Part shown: positions 1 to 12,154 of the stretch, piece after piece
Position numbering within the stretch: position 1 is the stretch's first letter
How the letters are laid out: every line of letters begins with the position of its first letter
NCBI GenBank assembly: GCA_947095535.1
Contig: OX352773.1
Location: 92,786,670-92,850,669, forward strand
Direction of reading: 5' to 3'
From: Poecilobothrus nobilitatus
Taxonomy: Eukaryota > Arthropoda > Insecta > Diptera > Dolichopodidae
DNA: 64,000 nucleotides
Program-made: the position numbers and the translations under genes
Notes under the pieces: model-generated
Seen by the model: only the letters and a program-made list of their open reading frames with translations
Databases searched by the model: none
What the model was told of the DNA's origin: nothing

Positions 1-1024
1 AATCAGAGCAGTAAAGAAAATGAAACGTCTGTAAAAAATAATATTTTTAATTCCAAAAAAAAGAAAAAAAAAAAAAGTTTTTTGTTAGGAAGGGACAAAA
101 AAATTACTTTTTGGCAAGATAATTAGGAAGAATTGACATAATGTTGACCTAGTATGGGTTTTCCTCGGTTTTTTTTTTAATTTGGATTTGTGTTATTTTT
201 TTTGTTTATTCCATTGAAAAGACCATTCAGATGAGTGTATTACAATTTTAAAAGGTTGTAAAAGGTGAAAATATATTGTTTTTTTTTTTTCATTTTTCTT
301 TTTTGGAAAAAGCTATAATTGACATAAAATTAAGTTGTCAGATATTTTTTTTAAACATGTTGTGAATGTTTTTGTGTATAAAAGAAAAAGGTGGAAAAAT
401 TAATTTTTAAATTGTACCAAAAGTCTTAAATAAGGAAACTTGACATTGTTTTTTAAGAATTATTCAATATTAGAAATCAAAAACCCAAAAAAAAAAACGA
501 TTTTTATTTGAAGGAAGTGTCGTAAAAAAAAGGAATAAACTACGATTAAGAAAATTTTATAATTAATTCTCAAAATATTTTCAAATTTATGTTATTGGAA
601 AAGTTGAAATTGAAGGTTAAAAATAAATTTATAGGAAAAAAGATTTTTTAGCCTTATAAATATTAAAACCAAACATTTACATATAAACAGTTTCATTTAG
701 AAGGAATATACTGTGTTAAAGGGGTTGGTGTCATAATTTCGAAGAAAATAAAATTCCAATAACAAAAATTCCACAAAACAAATCCCATAAGGATATGTTC
801 TATTCTATAGATAGACTGTATATGTATTATAACAGTATAATATTTATGTAAAAAAATAATTAGAATGGATTTTATAGATGGTTACAAATCAAAATCAGCT
901 TTTCTTTCTCTTTTCCAAAATATTTTTTTTTTATTTTTTATTTTTATTACTTTAAATGGGTATATTAATATACCTATAAAGGGTATACCCTTTTCCTTTC
1001 GGATGTGGCCCATTCAAAATATTT

Positions 1025-1055
1025 TTATATATATATATATAATATATATATATAT
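1025..1055. repeat. (TA)n microsatellite
   Basis: An interrupted run of alternating T and A, just before a short G-containing segment. Simple-sequence DNA; no function is implied. Confidence 0.8.
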
Positions 1056-1129
1056 GTGTATGCGCGATTCTGTATTAGGGGGAATTTTAAAGTTAAATTC
1101 AAAACCCGGCTTATACCGTTTTTAGTAAA

Positions 1130-1212
1130 TATTTGAAAAGGGATTTTATAATTAGTTACAAAATCAGGGTTTTAATAATTTGTTAAGAGATTTGACGCCA
1201 GTGGTCCTCAAC
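1130..1212 (-). repeat. Dispersed repeat with TTACAAAATCAGG core
   Basis: Contains GTTACAAAATCAGGGTTTTA followed by TAATTTGTTAAGAG. The reverse complement of this pattern recurs near 54590, 54705-54765, 54825-54885 and 63590-63645, and the same orientation recurs near 45935-46000. The shared core reads as TGATTTTGTAACCAA preceded by AAGCAAATTATTA-like sequence. The family is not recognised; it is non-coding. Confidence 0.45.
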
Positions 1213-4200
1213 ATTTTAAGTTTTTCCCATTAAATTTAGAATTTTGGAATTTGTTTTAGAATTTAGATTTCTTGATTTCATTTTTTTTGGAAATTTTTCT
1301 TTTTTTTTTTAAATTGAGTATGTAAACCCTCAACTCGTATGCTCAACCCATGTTAAAGATTAATCCAAGTGATCCTTCTAGCCGCTATTCAAAACAAACA
1401 AAAAATTGATAATAATTAGATGTAGTATTTTGCGAGATAATTTGAGTTTAAAAAGACATCCGTAAAATATGCGCAATCATTACAAACAACTTGTTTGTAT
1501 TTTAAATGAAATTCGTTTTCTCATCATTCTCTAAACTGAATTGTATATTGTTTGGTTGAAAAGGGTTAAGTTTTTATTAGATTTATTTTAGTATTTATAA
1601 TTATTTAGATCTCTCAACCATCTTCCTTCCTTCTTTCACTTTCGTCGTTTTTTTTTTTAACTATTTTGAGAAAACCTTAATTAAACGGATTAAATATAAA
1701 AACATTAATATTGTTTTTTTGATCAGCAATTTACCGATTTCTTTTCTAAAAGTTTTTTTTTTTTTAAACTAATTTGAATATAAACTTAAAATGGCTTAAC
1801 ACATTTATTCATAATATTAAGTTGAATTAAATAATTTTATATTTTTAATTTTTTTTTTTCTTTCTTTTCAAAATTTTGATTTTTTTCCTTTTTTAGGAAT
1901 AATTTAAATAAAAAACAAGAAATTTAACAGTTTTTATAATGTGTTCATGTTCTACTGAACTTGTCATTTATGATTCAATTAAAATTTTAATTTCTTTAAT
2001 TTTTTTCCATTTTTTGAAGTGTTATAATTAAATATCTTAAATTATATTAACCTATTTATGCCACAAGATTTTCATATATGATTTTTCTTTTTTCTAATTC
2101 AACATAATAAAATATTATATATATATATATTTTATATGCTTTTTTCCTTATCTATATTCTTTCCTTGCACACTTTCATATTCAACATGTACATTTTCATT
2201 TTTTTACTTTTTCTTAAATGTCGTTGCAAAATTGTTTCAGAATTTTTATTTTTCATTTCCAACAAAACAAATAAAGTAACAAAAAAAAAAATGGAATTGA
2301 AAATGTGATTTAGTAAAGCAGCCATGCCATGTCAAATCTAATTAAAACCAAAACTCCCACATGGAATTTATGTACTATCAACATATTATGAGATTTTTAA
2401 AGAAAATGGAAAATAAATTTTTCTCTTTTTTTAGAATTAGGAGCTCTAAAAATATTTTTGCATACTACCAGTGTTAAATATTTTTTATTTAAAATGTTTT
2501 GTATTCTTTGGTTTACTATAATAAGAGTATTAAAAAATAAAAGGATATTTAAGGATTTAAAGAAATATTTTTCATATAAAAATAGAATTATATATAATAT
2601 GGTAGATACATATATAAAATAACAATGAATTTAATTTAGTCCATTTTTAACTAAGGTTATGATAGGTATTTATTTTATTAAGGACTTTATTCATTTTATA
2701 TAATATAATATATATAATATGTATATGTAGGCATTAAAGTGTCTAGATTTTGTAAGATTCAAAAAAATTGAAATGTTAAGAAAATTTTGTATTTATGCAT
2801 TTGTATTGTTTTTTTTTTTGCAACATTGAAAAACTTGATTGTAAAGGTGAAACAATTTAATTCAATTATCAAATTTCATTTTACAATATGTTATAATTAC
2901 ATTTTGATCCTTTCTTTAATTTTCATATTGGGCTTTTTTCTAAATATTTTATTATTTATAATCTTTTTCTATGTTGTTCAATAGATTAGAGACCTGGGTT
3001 TAACCTATAATTTTCATTTTAAATCAAAATTATTATGAAATTCTGTGTACTAGATTTTTAGTATATGGTAATATGCTTTTTAACCTGAGTCAGGTTTTTT
3101 ATAACCGACAACGTTCTTTGATTCAAGTAGTTATTGATTGAGCTAATAAATAAGCGTGGTTAGCATGAAGATTGTGGATTCTTCAACAAAAATGGATATG
3201 TTTTTTGATTTAAACAACAGATGAGAAATAAGTTAATTGCAGCCAACTAAATGAGATGAGAGCGGGAAATATCCCTGTATTTCATTCGTTTATGGTGTCA
3301 TTTGATTATTGATTTTTGCAAATTGCCGGTATTATCATTTCACTGTATTTTAACAACAAAATAATACAATAATACAGTCTGTTACCTAGTGCTGCATGAA
3401 TAACATTTTCTCATTTTTATTTCATTTTTGAAATTGTTGACGACTATATCATATTATATAAGATCTTTAGAGCTATATTACTCTTATTTCTGATGCAAAT
3501 AAATATTAAGACTGTCTTGTTACTACTAATAATATTTTGAAAGTGAGCATTAATCTCAGATTCTTATGTTTAACAAAAAAATTAATTTGCTTATTTAAGT
3601 TGTAAAAAGTTATTCTTCATAACTTTTGAAGACCATGACCAAATTTACTGAAACTGCTTAATTATGCATTCTTACATTAAGTGTAAACGATTTTATTTGT
3701 ATTTTTGTTTGCCCATTATGCATTCCTATGAAATTTTTAGAAGAAATTCGACGGTACTGTACACTACTTTTACGATCTGTTAATTTGTTTCCACAATTAT
3801 GTTTAGATTTTACAGAATTATTGTCTCTTAACAATAGAGCTGAATAAAACTTGAAGACGATACATTAGCTCTATTGTTGTCTATAGACGACAAATTCGTC
3901 CATCCATCCGCTTGGAGGAGTTTCCATTTAAAATCCAATATGTATTTAATTTTGCTGGAGCTTTTCATAATCTAAAAGAAAGCTCGTCGCCAATTCACAT
4001 TAATTTGTGTTAATCCGTTCCGTTGGAAGACCCTTTTGAAACTAATTTGTTTTCAGATTAAGTAATTTGAATGATTAAATTTTAAAATTTGCACAGGTAT
4101 CACTTTCTAGCTGCGGAGGAGAGACCATATAATCAATTTGGCTTCAATTTTTTTTAAATCGCTCAGGTATGAAAGGTCTAATAAAGAATAAAGCACTCGA

Positions 4201-4918
4201 TTGTGTTCAAATTCAACAGGACTTATTTTTGTTGTTGTGCGATTGGCATGCTTTATTTTGATTTTATAACTTTCCATCAACCATCGGGAAATAATTTATG
4301 AGTAAAGAAAAAATAATGTTATATATACTTAATTTAAAAAAAAATTTCTGTTCATAAATAAATTTCAACGGGCAACAATAAATATTTCACTAAAAAAATG
4401 ATCTCCCATTGATAAATTATGCATTATTTTGTTATTAAAATTAAATATTAACAATGATTGCATTTTCAATTATATTGTTTTGATATCCTAAAAAAAAGCC
4501 CTTAGGATTTATACAAATTTTTTTCTATTTACTAACTATTCGAATTTTTATTTCAATCAATTTTATTTTAATTCAAACTAACATGAATTTATCTAATAGA
4601 CTTCATAAATACAGTTTATAATATAATGCATTACATTGATATAATATATGTATATAAATTAAATGAATGTTTAATACGTCTCTGGAGAATTTATAGCTTT
4701 TAATTAGTAGGCCATTTTTGTTGAGTATTAAATGTTGATATAGTAATAAAAAATAAAATTAATTAATTACTATTTTAATTTATAATATGTATTTGATAAT
4801 AAATAAAATCAATCCTGTTCAACATATCAAGTTTTTAACGTTAACGTCAAATTTCCAAGCTTTAGAAGGTTTTTATTTATTTATAACAATACTAAAACCA
4901 TCGAGTACTAAGTCTTTT

Positions 4919-4992
4919 ATACGAGGATTTGAATGTGAACTTTCTCACTTAAAATGCCATATGTTTAATCGCTCGGCCACCGAAGCCGTTCC
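4919..4992 (-). repeat. tRNA-derived SINE head, Ser/Leu-like
   Basis: Read on the minus strand this segment starts with GGCTTCGGTGGCCGAGCGAT, whose GGCCGAGCGATTAAA part resembles the A box of tRNA-Ser/Leu. About 45 bp later ACATTCAAATCCTC matches a B box (consensus GGTTCRANTCC). The spacing suits an RNA polymerase III internal promoter. Acceptor-stem pairing is not evident, so I read it as the tRNA-related head of a SINE and not a working tRNA gene. The body and tail are not clear. Another tRNA-like head lies about 215 bp to the right. Confidence 0.55.
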
Positions 4993-5204
4993 TAATAACT
5001 TTTATTTCTTTATATTAATATTACAAATCACAAAGGATAATGCAAAATTACAAAAGCATCGGCTACTAAGGTCATTATAGGTCGAATATTATTATTAATT
5101 ATACACTAATATTATTTATTTTGTTTTTATAACTATTTTATATATTTTATATTTACGCTATATTTGATAGCAAGGGGAGTTTGGTTTCAATTAATAAAAC
5201 TTGC

Positions 5205-5281
5205 TACCTGTGCAGGGCTTGAACCCGCACTTCCTCGGTTAATAAGCCACGTGCTTAACCACTAGACCACCGAGGCCCCTC
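5205..5281 (-). repeat. tRNA-derived SINE head (GGGGCCTCGGTGG type)
   Basis: On the minus strand the unit begins GGGGCCTCGGTGGTCTAGTG, continues with GTTAAGCACG (A-box-like), and carries GCGGGTTCAAGCCCTGC, a perfect T-arm with B box. The start matches the SINE family at 8889-9081, 42921-43044 and 52069-52249. The sequence after the B box (TGCACAGGTAGCAAG) differs from theirs, so it may be a sister subfamily or a tRNA pseudogene. The 5' and 3' ends do not form an acceptor stem. Confidence 0.6.
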
Positions 5282-5289
5282 TAATGATT

Positions 5290-8200
5290 TTTGAACATTT
5301 CCACCCTTTTGAAATATTACTGCATACTTTTAGGCTACATTTTACTTACCATCTAGTTAAACTTTAAATGCGATTTAAAGGGTTTGTTTCTTGATATTTG
5401 GTATTCTCCAAAAGAATTTTTAATATTATTTATTTATGAATTTTAATTAATTTAATATTAAATAAAAAACACTATATATGAAATTTAATAAAAGAAAATT
5501 ATTTACAAAATTTTTTTTCTCTCTTTTTTAGATTTAATTTATTAAAACTGGATCTGTGTTAAACTCATAAAAACGTAAGTGTGAAATTTTTTTTTATTTT
5601 GTGAAAGAATATTAATTCTTTTTCGCGTTTGTGTTTTTAAATTTTTAACACATAATGGGTACCTACTTATTTTAGTTTTTTCCAACATTTTTTTTTTATT
5701 GTCAACACTTGCCTCATCTACTTGTGGACATAAGCACATTTCGCGGAAATTAAATTAAAAAAAAAAAAATTTATTGTGTTTATTTTTAGTGCTCAAAACA
5801 GGGTCGGGTACAATATGTCGACATTTTTTATATCGCTTTTGATAATCTCGTTTTTTTAAAAACTTGAAAGTTATGACGATATTTATGACGATATTTTGTT
5901 TTCGTTGTTACCCCACGGCGTACAATTTGAAGAGGAAGTAAATTATCTTTTCCTTTTTCAGGTGTAGTAGAGGTATACTATTAAAGTATAAAATTATAAA
6001 TTATAATTTATTTTTCTACATTATATTTTGTGTTCGCCGCCTATTAAATTGAAGAATAAAACATAATTAAAAATAAGTGGGATTTCAGAAATAAATAGGT
6101 AAAAGAAATGTGCATATCAAATATTTTGTTCTGATAAGCTTCTTAGATATATAAGCCTCAAGCTTTTATGTTGTGCAGTATTATTCTGCCAGGTTTTTAT
6201 TTTAGAAAATTTTATTATTATTTGAAAAATTAAAATATTTTCGTGATTTTTCGAGATTTTTAGGCATTATAAAGGGAGATTATAAAAAAGCGAGATTACA
6301 GAGGTCGGGATATTGTAATGTTCCTTTCAAAACAGCATTTTTTGTTAACCCTTTATTAAAATAAAAATAAATTAAAATTTTATAAATTAAATTTTAAAAG
6401 CTAACATACTTACAGTCATCATTCCAACATGTATCTCACAGTTTAAAGTTGTGCTTTGTAGAATGCTCAGAATTCGTAGTTTGAGGATTATATTATTATA
6501 TGTAGAAGAAAAATAATTATTATCCTTTGACAAATGCAGTATTTATTTAATTTAAGTTTTTTAAATGTGAATTTAATGAGTTTTTATATAGTTCATAATA
6601 AATAGCATACATAACTCTTTTTTAAAATATTTTTGGAGGAAATCAAAAGATAGAATTTGTCTGGCTATTTAATTATTTTCGCTAAGTTAAAAAATTGTGT
6701 AAATTTCCATTCATTGTGTTTTTCTCTTTTATGGCGGAATTTTTAATTGTCCTTGTTCTTATACGTTTTTTGAGGGCAGCTTATAACAGCTCAAACTTGA
6801 TAGAAAGTTAACGACCAAAAATTTCTATTACCTACTCAAAATAATGCCCTTGAAACAATTTATGAGTAAAAGTTCTTGATATGGAAATAATCGTAAACCT
6901 TTCGTGAAACCATCATAAACACAAATCTCTACAAATTGCCTGCGATTTAAGTATAATTTTCAAATTTTTGCACTAAATACCGTTGCTAAGTATCTGGTTG
7001 AGATACTAAAATGGGATGTTTAAATCAGATATTGATAAAAGCTTTAACATCTTTAAACCACTGTCGAAATGTTTAATCAATCAATGCTAAATGATTGAAA
7101 ATCTCATATTACCAAAACGGCTTGGGATTTCTTAGCTTCCTTGGAAATTTTTCGCTATAACTTTTAAATCATTGGATCTTAAGATTTATCTTATAGAAGA
7201 ATTTAATCAATTTATCCTATTACCTGTGACATACGAAAAAGAAAATTTAGTTTTTAGTTGCCAAATAGTACAAAGTTTTCCAGTTTCTTTCCGAAGTTCA
7301 GTTTGGTTTTTTATTGAGTATAATTTGGTATTTGTATCATGAAATAAAATCAAATAAAAATGCACAATAAACAATTTAAAAATTTATTTCATACATTTTA
7401 TGCCTTTCAAAGAAATTTCTATTTGAACTCATAGCTACTTTTTGAGGTTTTTATGATTTATTAGATAATTTATTCGGAAATAAAGGATTGGGTAATGAAT
7501 TCCATTAGGTATACTTCTTTTATGGATTTGGAAAGGTTCTATTTTATTTATAAAAATGTAGCAGTTTTCTTCACTTGCTCTGTATTTTAGAAGACCAACA
7601 ATTTCAGATCGCAAAACTGACATTGTACCTTATTACAAGTTAATTTTACTGATCTATGATATCTCAGAACACAGTACCCTGACGATGATAAAACAAAGTA
7701 GTATTATTTACGTTTAAAGGTATGCTTTTTCCTTCAAAAACTTTATATCATTACTGAGAAGTTTTTCTATTGCCAGAATGATGAAGAATAAAAATAAATT
7801 AATTGCTATATTTAATAAAAATTTTATGTTATTGCTGTTTTTATTAACTGTACAATTTTATTCAATTCTAAGTAGTAAAAAGGATTCTACTTTGTGCATA
7901 TACTGTGTATACAATAAAGACTAATATTTTTTTTTGTGTTTTTCATATTAAAAATATTTCGCACAACTTTTTTTATTATTAAAAAAATTTTGTTTGTTAA
8001 AATTCACATATGTTGAAAAACAAAAAAATCAAATAAAAAATTATAATGTAAAAAGGAAGAAGAAAAACAAAAATAGAAAAAGATATCAACCGCCTTTTAT
8101 ACCTTTTACCACCTTTACAATATGTTCAACAATCTGAAAGCCGCTAATTTAACAAGAATCAATGTTTGTTGGTGTCAACAAATACAGGGAAATATTACAT

Positions 8201-8670
8201 ACTCATTAATAAGCAGTCGCAAACCCTGAAATGGTGGGAAATTCTTTTTTTTTTCCAAAGATATTCTATTTTTAATTCGGATTTTTTTTGCTCTCGTTTT
8301 AATAGTAAATACGAATTATGTACATATACATAGCTTAATTTTCTTTGAACATTTTATTATAAAATGGAATTTTTTTTTGTATTAATGACAAAAAAAAACT
8401 AAATATTTATATATTAATTAATTTAAGAAAGAGCAACGATAAAATAAAGCACTACTTTTTTCTACTTCTAGCTATAAGCACTATAAATTATGAATTGTTA
8501 AAATTTTTTTGAGTAGAGTTTTCTAATTACAAATTAAAGAATTTTATTAGCCAACTAAATTTGAATTGTTTGAAATGAAATTTGTCTATATTTGAAATGA
8601 AGATTGAAACTACATATATTCATTTTTCAGGTTTCAATACTACATTTACATTATTAGGTTGTCATTTTAC
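5290..8670. other. A/T-rich non-genic stretch
   Basis: No gene or recognisable element. Frames here are short and compositionally A/T-driven. The piece at about 6900-7250 is of higher complexity but shows no motif I recognise. Homopolymer A and T runs are frequent. Confidence 0.6.
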
Positions 8671-8677
8671 AAGGCTA

Positions 8678-9440
8678 ATTTATAGCACATTTTCAAAAAA
8701 AATATTTGCGTCTGTCTATCATCCATCCGCCTGGGCGTTTTAAACTTTGACACCGTTTAAAAAAGAGACAATGCAATTTTAATTACGAATAGAAATCGCA
8801 AAAACATAAATTTTGTGGAACAACTTTTTTTTGTAGTCTTACGGAGCTACAGCCCCTCAAAGTTTAAAAGAAATCCTATATTTAAATTTTTTTTTTTTTA
8901 ATGCATTTCTCTGCCACATAAATGTGGACTGGAAATTACACAGCCTTTCCTGTTCAGGCGTGGCTGTAAATGTTGTAAGGGGGAATAACTCTTACGACGT
9001 GTGTGGGATTCGAACCCACACTCCCTCGGTGTTTACAGCGTATTTTTATACGCTCTTACCTACTAGACCACCGAGGCCCCTTATATTTAAATTGTTACAA
9101 CAGAAATTCTATGAAGTAAATCTTCAATCTGGATTGTCTAGCCAAACGATAGTTGCTTTTATAAACTTTCTAATATGATAGTTACTTTTATAAGCTAACT
9201 ACATGTAAAATAAATATATAATTTTGCCTTACGGTATTTTAATTTTCCGTTATGCGAAACTCAATTTTTCTAAAATTCTTGATCACTTCTATTTTCCAAA
9301 CGGTTTGAGTTAGAAAATTGGAATTTTGAGAGGAGTAGATCTAATAAACAATAAGTATGATTCATTTGTAAAATATTTTAACATCCCCCCAGTTTAGGAT
9401 CTGTAATGGGTCAAAAACTGAAAGTTTCCTAATTAATGGA
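8678..9440 (+). repeat. (GTCY)n-type dispersed repeat, DINE-1/mini-me-like, copy A
   Basis: Opens with CATTTTCAAAAAAAATATTT, then GTCTGTCTATCATCCATCCG, an ACACCGTTT motif, GGAGCTACAGCCCCTCAAAG, and later TTCCGTTATGCGAAACTC and ACGGTTTGAGTTAGAAA. The same order recurs at 12155-12990 and 58790-59570. A (GTCY)n proto-microsatellite core is a described property of dipteran mini-me/DINE-1 (Helentron-related) elements, so I assign it there tentatively. It is non-coding and interrupted by a SINE at 8889-9081. Confidence 0.5.
8889..9081 (-). mobile_element. Complete tRNA-derived SINE with 12-bp target duplication
   Basis: On the minus strand the element runs from GGGGCCTCGGTGGTCTAGTA through an A box and a B box (GTGGGTTCGAATCCCACAC), then a tRNA-unrelated body containing GGCTGTGTAA and CCACATTTATGTGG, ending AATGCATT plus an A-run (8889-8899 as T on the plus strand). 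The 12-bp sequence TATATTTAAATT flanks both sides, at 8877-8888 and 9082-9093. It sits inside a (GTCY)n-type repeat; the paralogous repeat at 12379-12390 has the same 12 bp only once. Such elements are transcribed by RNA polymerase III and mobilised by LINE machinery. A near-identical copy lies at 52069-52249. Confidence 0.85.
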
Positions 9441-9444
9441 TAAA

Positions 9445-10435
9445 ACCTTTTTAAATTCAGCATCAAGTTCATAATACAATTGTCTTTCAAATTGCTTTAA
9501 TCCGTACAAGAATTTTTTTAATAAACATCTTTCCATAGATTTTTTCCATCTAGTTGACTTAACCATAACATAGCTTTATTTTTGACTTTTGTTTTTAAAT
9601 TAATACCGATTAATTTAATTTCTTTTAAACATGTTTCCGGGATTTCCTGTATTTCCCTAAAAATCTGATCATAGTTTTCCATTCAGATACACCGTAACCC
9701 CATCTATGTGATGAAAGGGTTTTATAGTTGAAAATGTTTTATGGTAATCACACCCTTTTATTTGAGTGAAACCTCTGCCTAATAGATATGCATTTTCTTT
9801 CTCTAGATTTTTGTCATGCTCTTGCTTAAACAAATTTGTTATTTATTACAGTTGCAATTTCTGTAGTTTCCCCAGTTTCATTCTTTGCATGGGTCACATA
9901 TTCTTCAATGACAGTAGATTTTTTGTGTTTATTTCTGTATCTTTTTTATAGTTTTTTAAAATAATTTTTGTTTAAAGTTCTTTTTTAAAGTTTTTTAAAA
10001 TAGTTTTGAGAGTACTTTTTGTATAATTTAAGAATATTTTTAATGCAGACATTTTTTATTAATTTTTTTTTAATTTTTGATTTTAATTGTATTCAATGTA
10101 AATTAAAATAAATTTTGATATATATCAGAAACGTACTATTAATTAAATTTTATTTAATAAAATAGAAACAAAAGAGAAAGGTTTATTCTTTTTATACCAA
10201 ATATGAGAAAAATTTAAAAAATAAATTCTATACAACAAAAAGAAAAAACAAGGCAGTGTATAAAACTAAAGGTTTTTAAAAGCGCATTATTACTAAAAGA
10301 CAATCAAAATAGTTTAATTTTGTAAATTTGCTTCAAAATTTGTAAAATTCCTTAAAATGTGAAAATTATAAAAAAAATTAAGGGTATTTTCTTAAATTAT
10401 AAGGAAATCCTATGTAAATGCGGAAAGCCGTGTAA
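9445..10435. other. A/T-rich non-genic stretch
   Basis: No gene or recognised repeat. The frame at 9766-9951 is a Phe/Ser-rich open frame with no motif and is probably chance. Confidence 0.55.
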
Positions 10436-10439
10436 CAGC

Positions 10440-10890
10440 TCACAACAATAGTTCGCAAGAAATAATCTCCCAAAAAACAAATGAAATAATGTCCAGAAAA
10501 TTATCCCCCATATCTAAAAAGTACAATGAAATAATCTCCCAGAAATTAGGGGATTATTTCATTATTTTAGGGTACATATCCATGTATAACTGCTATTTTA
10601 CTAAAATTCTTTCCGGATTTTTAAATTCAAAATTTTGTAACTTGCATTTTTAAAATTTCGAAATGTGAGTTTACTTTTTGGAATATTGATTTTCGGATTT
10701 TACTGTTCGGGCAAATGTACTTATCCCTTAATTATTGTATGTTATTTAACTTTTTTTAGTAGATAACATTTTTAAAGAATTTGGGTGATTATTATTTCAT
10801 TTTAATTTGGAGATTATTTCACTTTATCACTTCATTATGAATTTTTAACACCCATTTTTTTGGGTGTTATTTCATACCTTTTTTTACGTC
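10440..10890. repeat. Foldback repeat with GAAATAATCTCCC arms
   Basis: The left arm (about 10455-10550) carries repeated GAAATAATCTCCC-like units: AAGAAATAATCTCCC, ATGAAATAATGTCC, ATGAAATAATCTCCC. The right arm (about 10780-10830) carries the complement, GGTGATTATTATTTCATT and GGAGATTATTTCACT. The right end has a perfect hairpin at 10847-10868 (AACACCCA, T6 loop, TGGGTGTT). Related units recur at 45370-45720. Inverted arms made of short degenerate repeats are the architecture of foldback elements. No coding content. Confidence 0.55.
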
Positions 10891-11532
10891 TAACATGTAT
10901 AAAATTATAATTTTTGCGATTTACTTACAAAAAAATTTCCTAAGATATCTAAAAATAGAAAAATTGAAGTCAAATTTTGCAAAATTTTGTTTTTATATAA
11001 CGGGAAATTTAAATTAATTTTGACATTCATGTACAATGCAAAATAAAAGTCTTGTCGTTCGACATTTTGAAATTTCGAAAATCAGAACTTAAGATATATA
11101 GATTTGGAAATAAAACTTTTTTAAAATTCCATTCTATATGAAAGGGTGTATATGTTCTATAGAGGGTCCGTTTTGTAACGAACAGACAAAATACAACTTA
11201 TAGGCAATTTGTTTTAGAAAATTTTTTGAAAAATGTGCTAAAAACAAAAAATTGCTGGCATATTGGCATTGCTGGCAATTGCTGGCGTTGATATACGAAA
11301 TGTATCAATTCAAGAAGAAAAAATTGACGATTATATTTTTTATAATTTATTTTAATTTTAAAACTACAATACAAAAAGTATATATGAGTACATTTATTTA
11401 ACATTAAAAATATTAGTATGTGTTTGGATTCATAAAAAACTCATCATATCCTTTAAAATTAAATCAACTTTTTTCATTTTTGAAAATGTTTTCATACTTT
11501 CATTTTTTTTTTGTAAGTTTTATATTTAAGTA

Positions 11533-11962
11533 AACTTCGGTTCGGTTTATACGGGCATTGAAGATTTAAAATAAATTGAAAAATTTGTTAATGAATTATC
11601 AAATTCTTGATAAAATTTTCAAATATTTTTTAATTAATTTGGCCGCTTCAACTACAGGTAATTCAACGAACTCGAAATAAATAAATCTATTTCTGTTGTA
11701 ATATTCGGAATAAAAATTGATATTATCATTGCCTTAAATGTTTGTATCTTGATATGGTTTTTTTCCTCATAATTATTTTTAAGGGAAATATTTGGTTGGT
11801 ACGGCTATAGAAAATTCCATTTAAATTAAAAAGTTTATTGATAAATTCTAAATAAAATTCTTAGTAAAATGTTGGCATGATTTTTTGAATATTTTGACTG
11901 CTTTACACACATACAAATGTAATACCTACAACGAATTCGAAAGAAATCCACCATATTAATAT
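11533..11962. repeat. Direct repeat, two copies about 265 bp apart
   Basis: The block 11533-11695 recurs in degenerate form at 11791-11962. Shared landmarks in order are a GGTT..TACGG segment, ATTTAAAATAAA-like, GATAAATTCT/GAATTATCAAATTC, TTTTTTGAAT/TTTTTTAATT, TGGCCGCTT/TGACTGCTT, and CAACGAACTCGAAA (11664) versus CAACGAATTCGAAA (11929). No coding capacity. Similar GCGAAYTCGAAAT strings recur at 22968-23110. Confidence 0.4.
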
Positions 11963-12154
11963 TTAAATAAAATATTCTTTAAAAATGAATACAATATGAT
12001 TTGTTTAAGGTTAGTTTTACAATTTAACACAATATGCATTAAAACTATTCTTAAAGTTAGCAGGAATAACGTATATATAATAGGAATATATTATAAGTAA
12101 TATTTAAAGAAATCTAAATTTACTTTTTGTGTTTATTCTTAAGAAAAATATATT

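Larger units (their letters stand above)
1..4915. other. A/T-rich non-genic stretch
   Basis: No gene is recognisable. Reading frames are short and rich in Phe, Ile, Lys and Tyr, as expected from A/T-rich DNA. The stretch holds many poly(A)/poly(T) runs, a (TA)n tract near 1025-1055, another near 2117-2131, and one copy of a dispersed repeat at about 1130-1210 (listed separately). The part from about 3100 to 4150 has visibly higher complexity and fewer homopolymers. It also contains a short CATCCATCCGC-like string near 3899 resembling the (GTCY) core of repeats elsewhere in the window. I see no conserved motif there. Confidence 0.6.

Noticed and set aside
5205..5281. Functional tRNA gene
   Set aside because: The T-arm is perfect, but the ends do not form an acceptor stem and the start is shared with SINE copies, so it is SINE-derived or a pseudogene.
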